DNA of 64,000 bases from Achromobacter kerstersii (lineage in GTDB: Bacteria; Pseudomonadota; Gammaproteobacteria; Burkholderiales; Burkholderiaceae_B), in contig NZ_CADIJQ010000013.1 in assembly GCF_902859595.1 (NCBI RefSeq), positions 82,740-146,739 on the forward strand. Reading direction: 5' to 3'. A program made the position numbers and the translations under genes. The notes beneath the pieces are model-generated. The model did not search any database. It was given only the letters and a program-made list of their open reading frames with translations, and was not told the DNA's origin. Each line of letters starts with the position of its first letter. Positions within the stretch are counted from its first letter, which is position 1. Positions 45,101 to 56,586 of the stretch are shown piece by piece.

Positions 45101-46066
45101 ATGTCCATTTCCCGCCACCTTCGTCCGGCGCTGCTTACTGCGGGCCTGATGCTGGCTGCGTCGGCGCATGCCGCCGGCTGGCCCGAAAAGCCCGTGACGA
45201 TCATCGTGCCGTCCGCACCGGGCGGCGCAGCCGATCTGACCGCGCGCACGTTCGCCCAGTACCTGGGCGCGAAGACGGGGCAAACGGTTGTGGTCGAAGA
45301 CCGCCCCGGCGCAGGCGGCATCGTCGGCACCAATGCGTCGAAAAATGCGGCCGCCGATGGCTACACGTTCCTGCTGTCGACGAACTCCACGCATGCAGCG
45401 AACCAGTTCCTGTACAAGAGCCTGCCGTACGACGCGCAGAAGGATTTTCGCCAAGTCGGCTTGCTAGGCACCTTCGGCACGGTGGGCGTCGTGGCCCCCG
45501 GCAGCCCGTATCGCACGGTGCCGGAGCTGGTGGACTACGCCCGCGCGCATCCCGGCGAGGTCTTCTTCGGCTACTACAGCTCGTCGTCGCAAGTGCCGTC
45601 TGAACTGTTCAAGCAGCGCGCCGGCATCAACATCACCGGCGCGGCGTACAAGAACATCACGCAAATCATCACCGACCTGCGCGGCAAGCAGATCAGCTTT
45701 GCGTTCGTGGACTACCTGACCGCCATGGGCCAGATCGACGGCAAGGGCTTGATTCCCATTGCCGTCACGGGCGCCCAGCCGCATCCGGCCTGGCCCAGCG
45801 TGCCGACGATGGCGAGCTATTACCCGGATTTCGTCGTCGCAGGATGGCTGGGCTTATCGGCGCCCGCCGGCACGCCCGCCGACATCGTGGAAAAGATGAA
45901 CGCCCACATGCAGGCGGCCGTCAAAGATGAAGCCACCGCCAGCAAGCTGCGCGCATTGGGTCTGACCCCGGAATCGATGGATGTGGCGCGCTTTGACGCG
46001 TTCGTGAAGGAAGACACGGCGCGCTGGAAGGAGTGGATTCGCATTTCGGGCATACAACCCCAATAG
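45101..46066 (+). CDS. Bug family tripartite tricarboxylate transporter substrate-binding protein
   Basis: A 321-residue periplasmic receptor. A Sec signal is cut after AHA, and the mature N-terminus AGWPEKPVTIIVPSAPGGAADLTAR is the Bug (TctC) hallmark. Bug proteins are greatly expanded in Bordetella and Achromobacter. The TctA/TctB membrane genes are absent here, as is usual for orphan Bugs. Ligand is unknown, but a carboxylated product of the neighbouring hydrolase is possible. Confidence 0.94.
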   Translation: MSISRHLRPALLTAGLMLAASAHAAGWPEKPVTIIVPSAPGGAADLTARTFAQYLGAKTGQTVVVEDRPGAGGIVGTNASKNAAADGYTFLLSTNSTHAANQFLYKSLPYDAQKDFRQVGLLGTFGTVGVVAPGSPYRTVPELVDYARAHPGEVFFGYYSSSSQVPSELFKQRAGINITGAAYKNITQIITDLRGKQISFAFVDYLTAMGQIDGKGLIPIAVTGAQPHPAWPSVPTMASYYPDFVVAGWLGLSAPAGTPADIVEKMNAHMQAAVKDEATASKLRALGLTPESMDVARFDAFVKEDTARWKEWIRISGIQPQ

Positions 46067-46118
46067 CCTTCCACCCGGGGGCTTCACCCCGGCAACCAGC
46101 CGCTTTTCGCAAGATTTC

Positions 46119-46146
46119 ACGCGCCCTCTATATATAGAGGGCGCGT
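46119..46146. terminator. 28-bp perfect palindrome between convergent genes
   Basis: A fully self-complementary 28-bp sequence (46119-46132 with 46133-46146) whose centre is TATATATA. It lies between the convergent Bug and Lrp genes. There is no strong T-run, but a 12-bp stem can form; it probably acts as a bidirectional terminator. Confidence 0.65.
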
Positions 46147-46191
46147 CTGTTTGCGGGGACGGCGTCGGGCGGCGCCGTTTGGCAGCGCGCG

Positions 46192-46641
46192 TTACAGCGG
46201 CAAACGCTGTTCGTGCTTGATTTCGCGCAGCGCGACGATGGTGCGCGTCTGGCGGATGCCCGGCATGTTGAACAGGAACCGGTGCAGGAAGCGGTCATAC
46301 GCTTCGGGGCTTTCCACCAGGATCTTCAACAGAAAGTCCGAATCGCCCGTCACCGCGTAGCACTCCAGGATCTCGGGCGCGTCGCGCACCGATCGCTCGA
46401 AGTTCTCGACCGTGTTCGACGAATGCCGCTCCAGGCTGATCTGCGCAAACATGCAGCCCAGCCCCACCTTGCTGCGGTCGACCTGGGCGCTATAGCCCTG
46501 AATCACCCCGCTGGCTTCCATCGCCTTCACCCGCCGCCACACCGGGGCGGCCGACAGGCCCACCTTGTCCGACAGTTGCTGCGCCGAGGCCCGGCCGTCC
46601 TCTTGCAAGGCCTTGAGGATGCCGATATCGGTCTTGTCCAT
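46192..46641 (-). CDS. Lrp/AsnC family transcriptional regulator
   Basis: A 149-residue feast/famine regulator. The N-terminal HTH (DIGILKALQEDGRASAQQLSDKVGLSAAPVWRRVKAME) is followed by the RAM ligand domain. It is divergent from the indolepyruvate oxidoreductase gene (130-bp gap), so it probably regulates aromatic or branched amino acid catabolism through that enzyme. The intergenic stretch is AT-rich near 46670-46740, as expected for Lrp sites. Confidence 0.94.
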   Translation of the reverse strand: MDKTDIGILKALQEDGRASAQQLSDKVGLSAAPVWRRVKAMEASGVIQGYSAQVDRSKVGLGCMFAQISLERHSSNTVENFERSVRDAPEILECYAVTGDSDFLLKILVESPEAYDRFLHRFLFNMPGIRQTRTIVALREIKHEQRLPL

Positions 46642-46771
46642 CGCTTTGTCTCCTGGTTTTTATCGAACACGAAATGTTCATTGCGAATTATAGGGATAGC
46701 ACGATCCAAAAACGCAATAAATCGGATGCCCCGCGAACCTATCATGGTGCGAAATACCAGGAGCATTCACT

Positions 46772-49700
46772 ATGGACGGCACTCCCGCCCCCGAACCCCA
46801 GCTGGACCTTGAGTACCAGCTTGCCGACAACCTGACCCGAGAGTCCGGCCGCATCTTCCTGACGGGGACGCAAGCGCTCGTCCGCATCATGCTCACGCAG
46901 GCCCGCGTCGACCGCGAACGCGGGCTGAACACCGCCGGCTTCGTGTCGGGTTACCGGGGTTCGCCGCTGGGCGGCGTCGACATGGCGATGTGGAAGTCGA
47001 AGAAGGCGCTGGACGCCAGCAAAATCTCGTTCCTGCCCGGCATCAACGAAGACATGGCCGCCACCGCCGTCATGGGCACGCAGCAGGCCGGCGTGCGCGC
47101 CGACCGCAACGTCGATGGCGTCTTCGCCATGTGGTACGGCAAGGGCCCGGGTGTGGACCGCGCGGGCGACGCGCTGCATCACGGCAATGCCGCAGGCGCA
47201 TCGCGCAATGGCGGCGTGCTGGTGGTGGTGGGCGATGACCACACCGCCGTCTCGTCGTCGATTCCGCACGCCAGTGAAGCGTCACTGATTGGTTGGCAGA
47301 TGCCGATCGTGCATCCGACGTCCATCGACGAGTACGAAACGTTCGCGCTATGGGCTTGGGCGCTGTCGCGCTATTCCGGCACCTGGGTCGCCTTCAAGGC
47401 CGTGTCCGAGACCATCGAAAGCGGCCACTCGTTCACGCCCGCCGCCGTTCAGCACTACGACATGCCCGCCGACCCGGACATGCCGCCCGAATCGCTGGAG
47501 TATTCCGCGCGCGATTTCCTGTCGCTGGCTGTCGAGACGCGCATGAACCTGCGCATGAAGGCCGTGGCTGCGTTTGCGCGCCGCCACAGCATCGACCGCC
47601 TGACCTGTCCCGCACCCCGCGCCACCGTGGGGATCGTGACGGTGGGCAAGGCGCATCTGGACACCATGGAAGCGCTGGCGCGATTGGGCGTAGACACCGT
47701 CACCGCCAACGCACCCGTGCGCATCTACAAGCCGGGCCTGACGTGGCCGCTGGATGGCGAACGGCTGCTGGAGTTTGCGCGCGGCCTGTCGCACATCCTG
47801 GTCATCGAAGAAAAAGGCGCGGTGGTCGAAAGCCAGATCAAGGACCTGTTGTTCAACCTGCCGGAGCGCCCATCCGTCATCGGCAAGAAGGGCTTTGCCG
47901 GTGAAACGATGGTGCCGTCCGCAGGCCAGTTGCGGCCGTCGCTGTTGGCGCAGCCGCTGGCCGGCTGGCTGACGCGCACCGCGGGCTTGCCGCTGGCGGC
48001 GGACATGGCGGCGTTCGAATGCCAGGCCGCGCTGTCCAACGACGCCGACGGCATGCGCCGCCGCCCCTATTTCTGTTCGGGCTGTCCGCACAGCACGTCG
48101 ACCAAAGTGCCCGAAGGCAGCCAGGCGCTGTCGGGCGTGGGCTGCCACTACATGGCTGCCTGGATGGACCGCGACACCGGCGGCCTGACGCAGATGGGCG
48201 GCGAAGGCGTGGACTGGATCGGCCTGTCTCGCTACACGAAGATGCCGCACATCTTCCAGAACATGGGCGAAGGCACCTACTACCACTCGGGTTATCTGGC
48301 GATCCGCCAAGCGGTCGCCGCGCGCGCCAACATCACCTACAAGATTCTGTTCAACGATGCGGTGGCGATGACGGGCGGGCAGCCTGTAGACGGGCCGATC
48401 TCGGTGCCGCAGATTTGCCAGCAGCTGCGTGGCGAAAACGTGGCGCGCATTGTCGTCACCAGCGACGAGCCTGAAAAATACCAAGGCGTGGACCTGGGTC
48501 CGAACATCAACGTGCACCATCGCCGCGACCTGGACGCGCTGCAACGCGAGCTGCGCGACATTCCCGGCGTGACCGTGCTGATCCACGATCAAACCTGCGC
48601 CGCCGAAAAACGCCGCCGCCGCAAGAAGAACCAATTCCCGGACCCGGCACGCCGCATGCTGATCAACAGCGCGGTCTGCGAAGGCTGCGGCGATTGCGGC
48701 GTGCAATCGAACTGCCTGTCGGTGGTGCCGCTGGAAACGCCGTATGGCCGCAAGCGCGCCATCGATCAGTCCAGCTGCAACAAGGACTATTCCTGCGCGG
48801 AAGGTTTCTGCCCGAGCTTTGTGTCCGTCATGGGCGGCAAGCCCAGGAAAAGCGCGGCGCCCAAGACCGATCAGGAACGTCTGCAACGCCTGATCGAGCA
48901 ACTGCCGATGCCGGCGACACCCGCGCTTGACCGGCCTTACCGCCTGCTCGTCGCGGGCATGGGCGGCACCGGCGTCATCACCATCGGCGCCATCGTGTCG
49001 ATGGCGGCGCATCTGGAAGGGCTGTCTGCGGCGGTGCTGGACCTGACGGGCCTGGCGCAAAAGGGCGGCACGGTCGTCAGCCACATCCGCCTGGCGCCTG
49101 CGGGCGCCTCGGCCGGCCCGGTGCGGTTGGATTGGCAACAGGCCGACGCCGCGATCCTGTGCGACCCGGTGGCCTCTGTTGCGCCGGATTCACTCGGTGC
49201 GCTGCGCCGCGGGCACACGCAGGTCACGGTCAACACGTATGTGGCGCCCGTGTCCGAGTTCACGCGCAACCCCGATGCCGCCATGCGCCCCGAAGCGCTG
49301 CTGGCCAAGATCCGCCATGCGGCGGGCGATGCCAACACGGCTGCCATCGATGCGCACGAAGCCGCGCTGGCATTGTTCGGCGACAGCATCCTGTCCAACA
49401 TGTTCATGCTGGGTTATGCGTGGCAGCGTGGCGGCGTGCCGCTGTCGCAAGCCGCCATCAACCGCGCCATCGAATTGAATGGCGTGGCGGTGGCCGCCAA
49501 CCGGGCCGCGTTCGACAGCGGCCGTCTGGCCGCGCATCAGCCCGACGCGCTGGACAGCGCGCTGCGTCCGCGCGCACAAGTCGTGCAGCTGCACGTGCCC
49601 GAGACCTTCGAACGCGCCGTTGCGCGCCGTATCGCGGACCTGACGGCGTATCAAAACGCGAACTATGCCCGCGAATATCAGGACGTGGTGGAAGCCATCG

Positions 49701-50278
49701 CGGCCCGTGAACGCGAACTGGCGCCCGACGCGAAGACGCCGCGCCTGGCCATGGCGGTGGCCCGCGGCCTGTTCAAGCTGATGGCCTACAAAGACGAATA
49801 CGAAGTGGCGCGCCTCTATACCGGCGACGACTTCCAGGCGCAATTGAAGGGCCAGTTCGAAGGCGACTACAGCCTGCGCTTTCATATGGCGCCGCCGATA
49901 TTTGCCCGCAAGGACCCGCGCACCGGCGTGCCGCGCAAGATGACGTTGGGCCCGCGCACGATGACGGCACTGAAATTGCTGACGCGCATGAAGGGGTTGC
50001 GCGGCACGTGGTTCGATCCCTTCGGCCACACCGCCGAACGCAAGATGGAACGCGCGCTCGTCAAAGAGTACCGCCAGACCATAGACCAGCTGCTTGTAGG
50101 GTTGACCCGAGACAAGCTCGCACAAGCGGCTACAATCGCCGGCCTTGCAGAAACCATCCGTGGCTACGGTCACGTGAAGGCTTCGAACGTCGAGAAGTAT
50201 CGGACGGAATTGGGTCGATTGATGCAGAGCTATATGGCACCGGCCCCGCGCGACATGCCCCTGCGGAAAACCGCATAA
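46772..50278 (+). CDS. Indolepyruvate ferredoxin oxidoreductase family protein (fused subunits)
   Basis: A 1168-residue fused 2-oxoacid oxidoreductase that decarboxylates aryl- or branched 2-oxoacids (from transaminated amino acids) to acyl-CoA. The N-terminal pyrimidine-binding/PFOR domain starts GRIFLTGTQALVRIM. The TPP domain (about 400-600) contains the CSGCPHSTSTKVPEGS segment and MGGEGVDWIGLS. Cysteine-rich cluster-binding motifs are encoded near 48676-48820 (CEGCGDCGVQSNC and later CNKDYSCAEGFCPSF), and the C-terminal gamma-type domain follows (MGGTGVITIGAIVS). It is the Betaproteobacterial single-chain form and is divergent from an Lrp regulator. Confidence 0.94.
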   Translation: MDGTPAPEPQLDLEYQLADNLTRESGRIFLTGTQALVRIMLTQARVDRERGLNTAGFVSGYRGSPLGGVDMAMWKSKKALDASKISFLPGINEDMAATAVMGTQQAGVRADRNVDGVFAMWYGKGPGVDRAGDALHHGNAAGASRNGGVLVVVGDDHTAVSSSIPHASEASLIGWQMPIVHPTSIDEYETFALWAWALSRYSGTWVAFKAVSETIESGHSFTPAAVQHYDMPADPDMPPESLEYSARDFLSLAVETRMNLRMKAVAAFARRHSIDRLTCPAPRATVGIVTVGKAHLDTMEALARLGVDTVTANAPVRIYKPGLTWPLDGERLLEFARGLSHILVIEEKGAVVESQIKDLLFNLPERPSVIGKKGFAGETMVPSAGQLRPSLLAQPLAGWLTRTAGLPLAADMAAFECQAALSNDADGMRRRPYFCSGCPHSTSTKVPEGSQALSGVGCHYMAAWMDRDTGGLTQMGGEGVDWIGLSRYTKMPHIFQNMGEGTYYHSGYLAIRQAVAARANITYKILFNDAVAMTGGQPVDGPISVPQICQQLRGENVARIVVTSDEPEKYQGVDLGPNINVHHRRDLDALQRELRDIPGVTVLIHDQTCAAEKRRRRKKNQFPDPARRMLINSAVCEGCGDCGVQSNCLSVVPLETPYGRKRAIDQSSCNKDYSCAEGFCPSFVSVMGGKPRKSAAPKTDQERLQRLIEQLPMPATPALDRPYRLLVAGMGGTGVITIGAIVSMAAHLEGLSAAVLDLTGLAQKGGTVVSHIRLAPAGASAGPVRLDWQQADAAILCDPVASVAPDSLGALRRGHTQVTVNTYVAPVSEFTRNPDAAMRPEALLAKIRHAAGDANTAAIDAHEAALALFGDSILSNMFMLGYAWQRGGVPLSQAAINRAIELNGVAVAANRAAFDSGRLAAHQPDALDSALRPRAQVVQLHVPETFERAVARRIADLTAYQNANYAREYQDVVEAIAARERELAPDAKTPRLAMAVARGLFKLMAYKDEYEVARLYTGDDFQAQLKGQFEGDYSLRFHMAPPIFARKDPRTGVPRKMTLGPRTMTALKLLTRMKGLRGTWFDPFGHTAERKMERALVKEYRQTIDQLLVGLTRDKLAQAATIAGLAETIRGYGHVKASNVEKYRTELGRLMQSYMAPAPRDMPLRKTA

Positions 50279-50302
50279 ACATTCGCTCTGAGCGGTCCTG
50301 TC

Positions 50303-50330
50303 CTAGGCGCGCCTTACTGGGCGCGCCTAG
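50303..50330 (+). terminator. Probable terminator after the oxidoreductase gene
   Basis: An 11-bp perfect stem (50303-50313 with 50320-50330) and 6-nt loop lie 25 bp past the stop. Only a short TTT follows, so it may be leaky. Confidence 0.6.
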
Positions 50331-50374
50331 TGCATTTAGTAACAATCTTTTGTGAGCATCGTCATAATCTTTTC

Positions 50375-50403
50375 TTGTCCCTGTAGTTCTCGATCACTAG
50401 AAT
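50375..50403 (+). promoter_or_regulatory. Sigma-70 promoter of nrdAB
   Basis: TTGTCC (50375-50380) and TAGAAT (50398-50403) are separated by 17 bp. The -10 overlaps the first NrdR box. The leader to nrdA would be about 170 nt. Confidence 0.6.
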
Positions 50404-50409
50404 TAGTGT
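50394..50409 (+). promoter_or_regulatory. nrdR-box: NrdR box 1 upstream of nrdA
   Basis: TCACTAGAATTAGTGT matches the 16-bp NrdR consensus (acaCwATATatwGtgt type) at 12 of 16 positions, with the outer CAC and GTG arms kept. It overlaps the -10 element. Confidence 0.7.
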
Positions 50410-50424
50410 CCAACGAGGGGTGCT

Positions 50425-50440
50425 ACACTATATGTTGTGG
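50425..50440 (+). promoter_or_regulatory. nrdR-box: NrdR box 2 upstream of nrdA
   Basis: ACACTATATGTTGTGG matches the consensus at 14 of 16 positions. Its start is 31 bp from box 1, the three-helical-turn spacing typical of NrdR box pairs, which is needed for cooperative binding. Confidence 0.82.
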
Positions 50441-50580
50441 TCGCCTAAGCGCTGATTCTCGTCGGCCACGCCTTTTGGACTAGTCCGTCCAAGCGTTCCG
50501 ACCCCCTCTAAAAGATCCACATTCGTACCTGACATGACGTCGTCATGTCGCTATCTACGCGTTTTCGCACAGGAGCTTCC

Positions 50581-53511
<2,931 letters not shown>

Positions 53512-53530
53512 CCGCCTCCGGAGAATTGAA

Positions 53531-54727
53531 ATGATTAATTGGGAAGACGACACCATCGCAACGCAACCTGCATCCCCCGCCCCCGCGGGCGGCGGGCAGG
53601 CTGCACCCGGCGTCCGGGCTGCGACCGGTGTATTTGGCGACGCCGCCATGCCGACGCCTGCCGCGCCTGAACACGCGGCGGGTCTGAGCACGAGCGGCGC
53701 CGCAACCTCGCAACGTGTGAAGGTTGCCGACAAGCGCATCATCAACGGCGAAACCGACGTCAATCAACTTGTGCCGTTCAAGTACAAGTGGGCGTGGGAA
53801 AAGTATTTGGCCACGTGCGCCAATCACTGGATGCCGCAAGAGATCAACATGTCGCGCGACATCGCCCTCTGGAAGAACCCGAACGGGCTCACCGAGGACG
53901 AGCGCCGCATCGTCAAGCGCAACCTGGGTTTCTTCGTCACGGCCGACTCGCTGGCCGCGAACAACATCGTGTTGGGCACGTACCGCCACATCACGGCGCC
54001 TGAGTGCCGCCAGTTCCTGCTGCGCCAGGCGTTCGAAGAAGCGATCCACACGCACGCTTATCAATACATCGTCGAAAGCCTGGACCTGGACGAAGCCGAG
54101 ATCTTCAACGCTTACAACGAAGTTCCGTCCATCCGCGCCAAAGACGAGTTCCTGATCCCGTTCATCGACGCGATCGCGGACCCCCACTTCAAGACGGGCA
54201 CGCCCGAAGCTGATCAGACGCTGTTGAAGTCGCTGATCGTTTTCGCATGCTTGATGGAAGGCTTGTTCTTCTACGTGGGCTTCACGCAGATCCTGGCGCT
54301 GGGCCGCCAGAACAAGATGACCGGCGCGGCCGAACAGTACATGTACATCCTTCGCGATGAATCCATGCACTGCAACTTCGGCATCGACCTGATCAACACC
54401 GTCAAACTGGAAAATCCGCATCTGTGGACGCCGGAATTCCGCGAAGAAATTCGAGAACTCTTCCGCAAAGCGGTCGAACTCGAATACGCTTACGCCGAAG
54501 ACACGATGCCGCGCGGCGTGTTGGGCTTGAACGCACCTATGTTCAAATCCTACCTGCGCTTCATCGCCAACCGTCGTTGCCAGCAAATCGGTATCGAACC
54601 GCTGTACCCGCAGGAAGAAAATCCCTTCCCGTGGATGGCGGAAATGATCGATCTGAAAAAGGAACGCAACTTTTTTGAAACTCGCGTGATCGAATACCAA
54701 ACCGGTGGCACGCTGAGCTGGGAGTAA
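53531..54727 (+). CDS. nrdB: Class Ia ribonucleotide reductase beta subunit
   Basis: A 398-residue radical-generating subunit. Diiron ligands are in ADSLAANN (Asp), EEAIHTHAY (Glu, His and the radical Tyr spaced as in E. coli E115/H118/Y122), EGLFFY and RDESMHCNF. An N-terminal Ala/Pro/Gly-rich extension of about 60 residues, absent from E. coli NrdB, precedes the fold. The end YQTGGTLSWE supplies the NrdA-binding tail. It lies 19 bp after nrdA in the same operon. Confidence 0.97.
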   Translation: MINWEDDTIATQPASPAPAGGGQAAPGVRAATGVFGDAAMPTPAAPEHAAGLSTSGAATSQRVKVADKRIINGETDVNQLVPFKYKWAWEKYLATCANHWMPQEINMSRDIALWKNPNGLTEDERRIVKRNLGFFVTADSLAANNIVLGTYRHITAPECRQFLLRQAFEEAIHTHAYQYIVESLDLDEAEIFNAYNEVPSIRAKDEFLIPFIDAIADPHFKTGTPEADQTLLKSLIVFACLMEGLFFYVGFTQILALGRQNKMTGAAEQYMYILRDESMHCNFGIDLINTVKLENPHLWTPEFREEIRELFRKAVELEYAYAEDTMPRGVLGLNAPMFKSYLRFIANRRCQQIGIEPLYPQEENPFPWMAEMIDLKKERNFFETRVIEYQTGGTLSWE

Positions 54728-55074
54728 AGCAGTACGTCATCAGGCCCGGCGCGGGCACGCTTCAGATTCAAGAAGCGTTGCGTTCGCGACAGGCTTGATG
54801 ACGCTCTTCCCGGTCAGGGTGTTTTCGAACACGTAGAACAAGCGGTCGGCGGCCTGTGATCAGGCTGCGACCGGCGCCATTTGAAATGGCTCGCGCCAAA
54901 GGAGCGGGGGCCATATCAAATGGCTGTGCCGAATTCATTAGCGCAAACCGTAGTAGCTGTTGCTCGCACAGAACAGCGGCATGCGCCGATGAATAGCCCG
55001 GGCACGGTTCGCCTTGTTGGCGAGTCGGGGCACGGGTTTAAGTTCTGGGACCCCTGAACCTAAGGAGCATGACC
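54728..55074. other. Gap between nrdB and the histone H1-like gene
   Basis: No supported gene lies in these 347 bp. On the minus strand, 54743-54857 holds a short open stretch with protein-like codon use but no start and an early upstream stop; it may be chance. Two similar palindromes (GCCATTTGAAATGGC at 54876-54890, GCCATATCAAATGGC at 54910-54924) are described separately. Confidence 0.5.
54876..54924. repeat. Pair of related 15-bp palindromes upstream of the H1-like gene
   Basis: GCCATTTGAAATGGC (54876-54890, perfect 7-bp arms around G) and GCCATATCAAATGGC (54910-54924, one arm mismatch) lie 34 bp apart centre to centre. They stand about 150 bp before the H1-like start. A paired operator is possible, as is decay of a repeated element. 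Confidence 0.5.
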
Positions 55075-55833
55075 ATGGCAACAGCCAAGAAAGCCGTAAA
55101 GAAAGCAGCGGTGAAGAAGCCCGCCGCCGCCAAGAAGGCAGTCGCGAAGAAGGCCGCACCGGCCAAGAAAGCCGCTGTCAAGAAGGTAGCTGTGAAGAAA
55201 GTCGCCGCCGCCAAAAAGCCGGCAGTGAAGAAGGTTGCCGCGAAGAAGCCGGCAGCCGCCAAGAAGGTTGTCGCTAAGAAAGCGGTAGCCAAGAAGGCCG
55301 TCGCCAAGAAGGCCGTCGCTAAGAAAGCGGTAGCCAAGAAGGTTGTCGCCAAGAAGGCGGTTGCCAAGAAAGCAGTAGCCAAGAAGGTTGTCGCCAAGAA
55401 GGCGGTTGCCAAGAAAGCCGTTGCTAAGAAGGCCGTTGCCAAGAAAGCCGTAGCCAAGAAGGCCGTAGCCAAGAAAGCAGTAGCCAAGAAGGCTGTTGCC
55501 AAGAAGGCCGTCGCCAAGAAGGCTGTTGCCAAAAAGGCAGTTGCCAAGAAGGCCCCCGCTGCCAAGAAAGCCGTAGCCAAGAAGGCGCCTGCCGCCAAAA
55601 AGGCTCCTGCCGCCAAGAAAGCTGTAGCCAAGAAGGCTCCGGCTGCGAAGAAGGCTCCTGCTGCCGCCAAGCCGGCTGCTGCTGCCAAGCCCGCCGCCGC
55701 CAAGAAGCCCGCTGCGAAGAAAGCCGCTCCGAAGAAGCCCGCCACGCCGCCGTCCACGGCTGCTGCCCCGGGCGCGAAGACCGCGCTGAATCCCGCCGCG
55801 TCGTGGCCGTTCCCGACGGGTGGCCGTCCGTAA
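55075..55833 (+). CDS. bph1: Histone H1-like DNA-binding protein (BpH1/HctB type)
   Basis: A 252-residue, extremely basic Lys/Ala/Val protein. Almost the whole chain is built of AVAKK-type pentapeptides, followed by a short non-repetitive tail (TPPSTAAAPGAKTALNPAASWPFPTGGRP). It resembles Bordetella BpH1 and the C-terminal domain of eukaryotic H1, which bind DNA without strict sequence preference and compact chromosomes. The start at 55075 is preferred to 55069 because the AAGGAG site is 7 bp before it and only 1 bp before the other. Copy number of the pentapeptide is known to vary between strains in Bordetella. Confidence 0.93.
   Translation: MATAKKAVKKAAVKKPAAAKKAVAKKAAPAKKAAVKKVAVKKVAAAKKPAVKKVAAKKPAAAKKVVAKKAVAKKAVAKKAVAKKAVAKKVVAKKAVAKKAVAKKVVAKKAVAKKAVAKKAVAKKAVAKKAVAKKAVAKKAVAKKAVAKKAVAKKAVAKKAPAAKKAVAKKAPAAKKAPAAKKAVAKKAPAAKKAPAAAKPAAAAKPAAAKKPAAKKAAPKKPATPPSTAAAPGAKTALNPAASWPFPTGGRP
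55262..55560 (+). repeat. Tandem 15-bp repeats encoding VAKKA pentapeptides
   Basis: About 20 units of 15 bp (GCCAAGAAGGCCGTC and variants such as GCCAAGAAAGCGGTA) encode the pentapeptide run. Units differ mainly at synonymous third positions, yet some groups of two to three units repeat exactly, indicating past duplication by slippage or recombination. Confidence 0.9.
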
Positions 55834-55864
55834 TCAGGACGGTTCGAAGCACTAGCTTCACTAG

Positions 55865-55893
55865 AGCCGCCCGGCTAGCCGGGCGGCTTTTTT
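55865..55893 (+). terminator. Intrinsic terminator of the histone H1-like gene
   Basis: An 11-bp perfect stem (55865-55875 with 55878-55888) with a run of six T residues at 55888-55893. Confidence 0.92.
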
Positions 55894-55992
55894 GCGCTCG
55901 TCCATTCGGACGATGCGCATGCAAAATGCGGCGGCAATAAACTTGCGCCACCATGCGACAATTGATTCCTTATTTTTTCGGTGATCGCGTCC

Positions 55993-56553
55993 ATGCTCGG
56001 TGATATCTTCCGCTTCCTTCTCGAAATCGTGTTCACGCTGTTTGGCGCGGCATTGATTGCCCGCGCCTGGATGCACGCGATCCGCCTTCCGCCCTTTAAC
56101 CCGCTGGCGCGCGCCGTCTACCAAGCCACCAACTGGCTGGTCGGGCCGCTGCGCAAGATCATCCCCGCCGGCAACAAGATTGATTGGACGAGCCTTGTCG
56201 CCACGTGGCTGGCCGCGCTGCTCTACATCGTGCTGATCTGGCTCGTCGCATTGGGCGCGCTGATTCCTGCCCAGTTGCTGCCCGCCGCAATGGGCTCGGC
56301 ACTGATCATGGCGATCAAATGGGCATTGAATCTGGTGGTGTGGCTGACGCTGATTCAGGCCGTGCTGTCGTGGGTCAACCCGATGGCGCCCATGATGCCG
56401 CTGCTGCAAGCGCTGACCGCGCCCATGCTGGACCCCATCCGCCGCCTGTTGCCGCGCACCACCATCGACTTCTCGCCGCTGGTGCTGCTGATTCTGGCGC
56501 AAGTGCTGCTGATGGTGCTGGCTAATGTCAGCCAGCGCATGATCGGTCTGTGA
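55993..56553 (+). CDS. yggT: YggT family membrane protein
   Basis: A protein of about 186 residues with two YggT repeats, each with two hydrophobic helices and a conserved block (PFNPLARAVYQATNWLVGPLRKIIP; SWVNPMAPMMPLLQALTAPMLDPIRRLLP). The family has been linked to osmotic-shock resistance, cell division and membrane organisation. ATG 55993 was chosen; a GTG at 55981 in the same frame is an alternative. Confidence 0.9.
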   Translation: MLGDIFRFLLEIVFTLFGAALIARAWMHAIRLPPFNPLARAVYQATNWLVGPLRKIIPAGNKIDWTSLVATWLAALLYIVLIWLVALGALIPAQLLPAAMGSALIMAIKWALNLVVWLTLIQAVLSWVNPMAPMMPLLQALTAPMLDPIRRLLPRTTIDFSPLVLLILAQVLLMVLANVSQRMIGL

Positions 56554-56586
56554 AAGTGCGGGGCATCGCGCCCCGCACGCGTTGAA

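Noticed and set aside
47348..49138. Minus-strand open frame of about 600 codons
   Set aside because: It lies fully within the indolepyruvate oxidoreductase gene and shows shadow-frame composition with no domain.
54743..54857. Possible gene fragment on the minus strand (segment with FYVFENTLTGK-like translation)
   Set aside because: It has no start codon or ribosome site, is closed by a stop upstream, and no family was recognised; it could be a remnant but chance is not excluded.
55038..55757. Minus-strand frame with a perfect LATAF repeat
   Set aside because: It is only the complement of the histone pentapeptide repeats; the plus-strand frame has a ribosome site, a terminator and known relatives.
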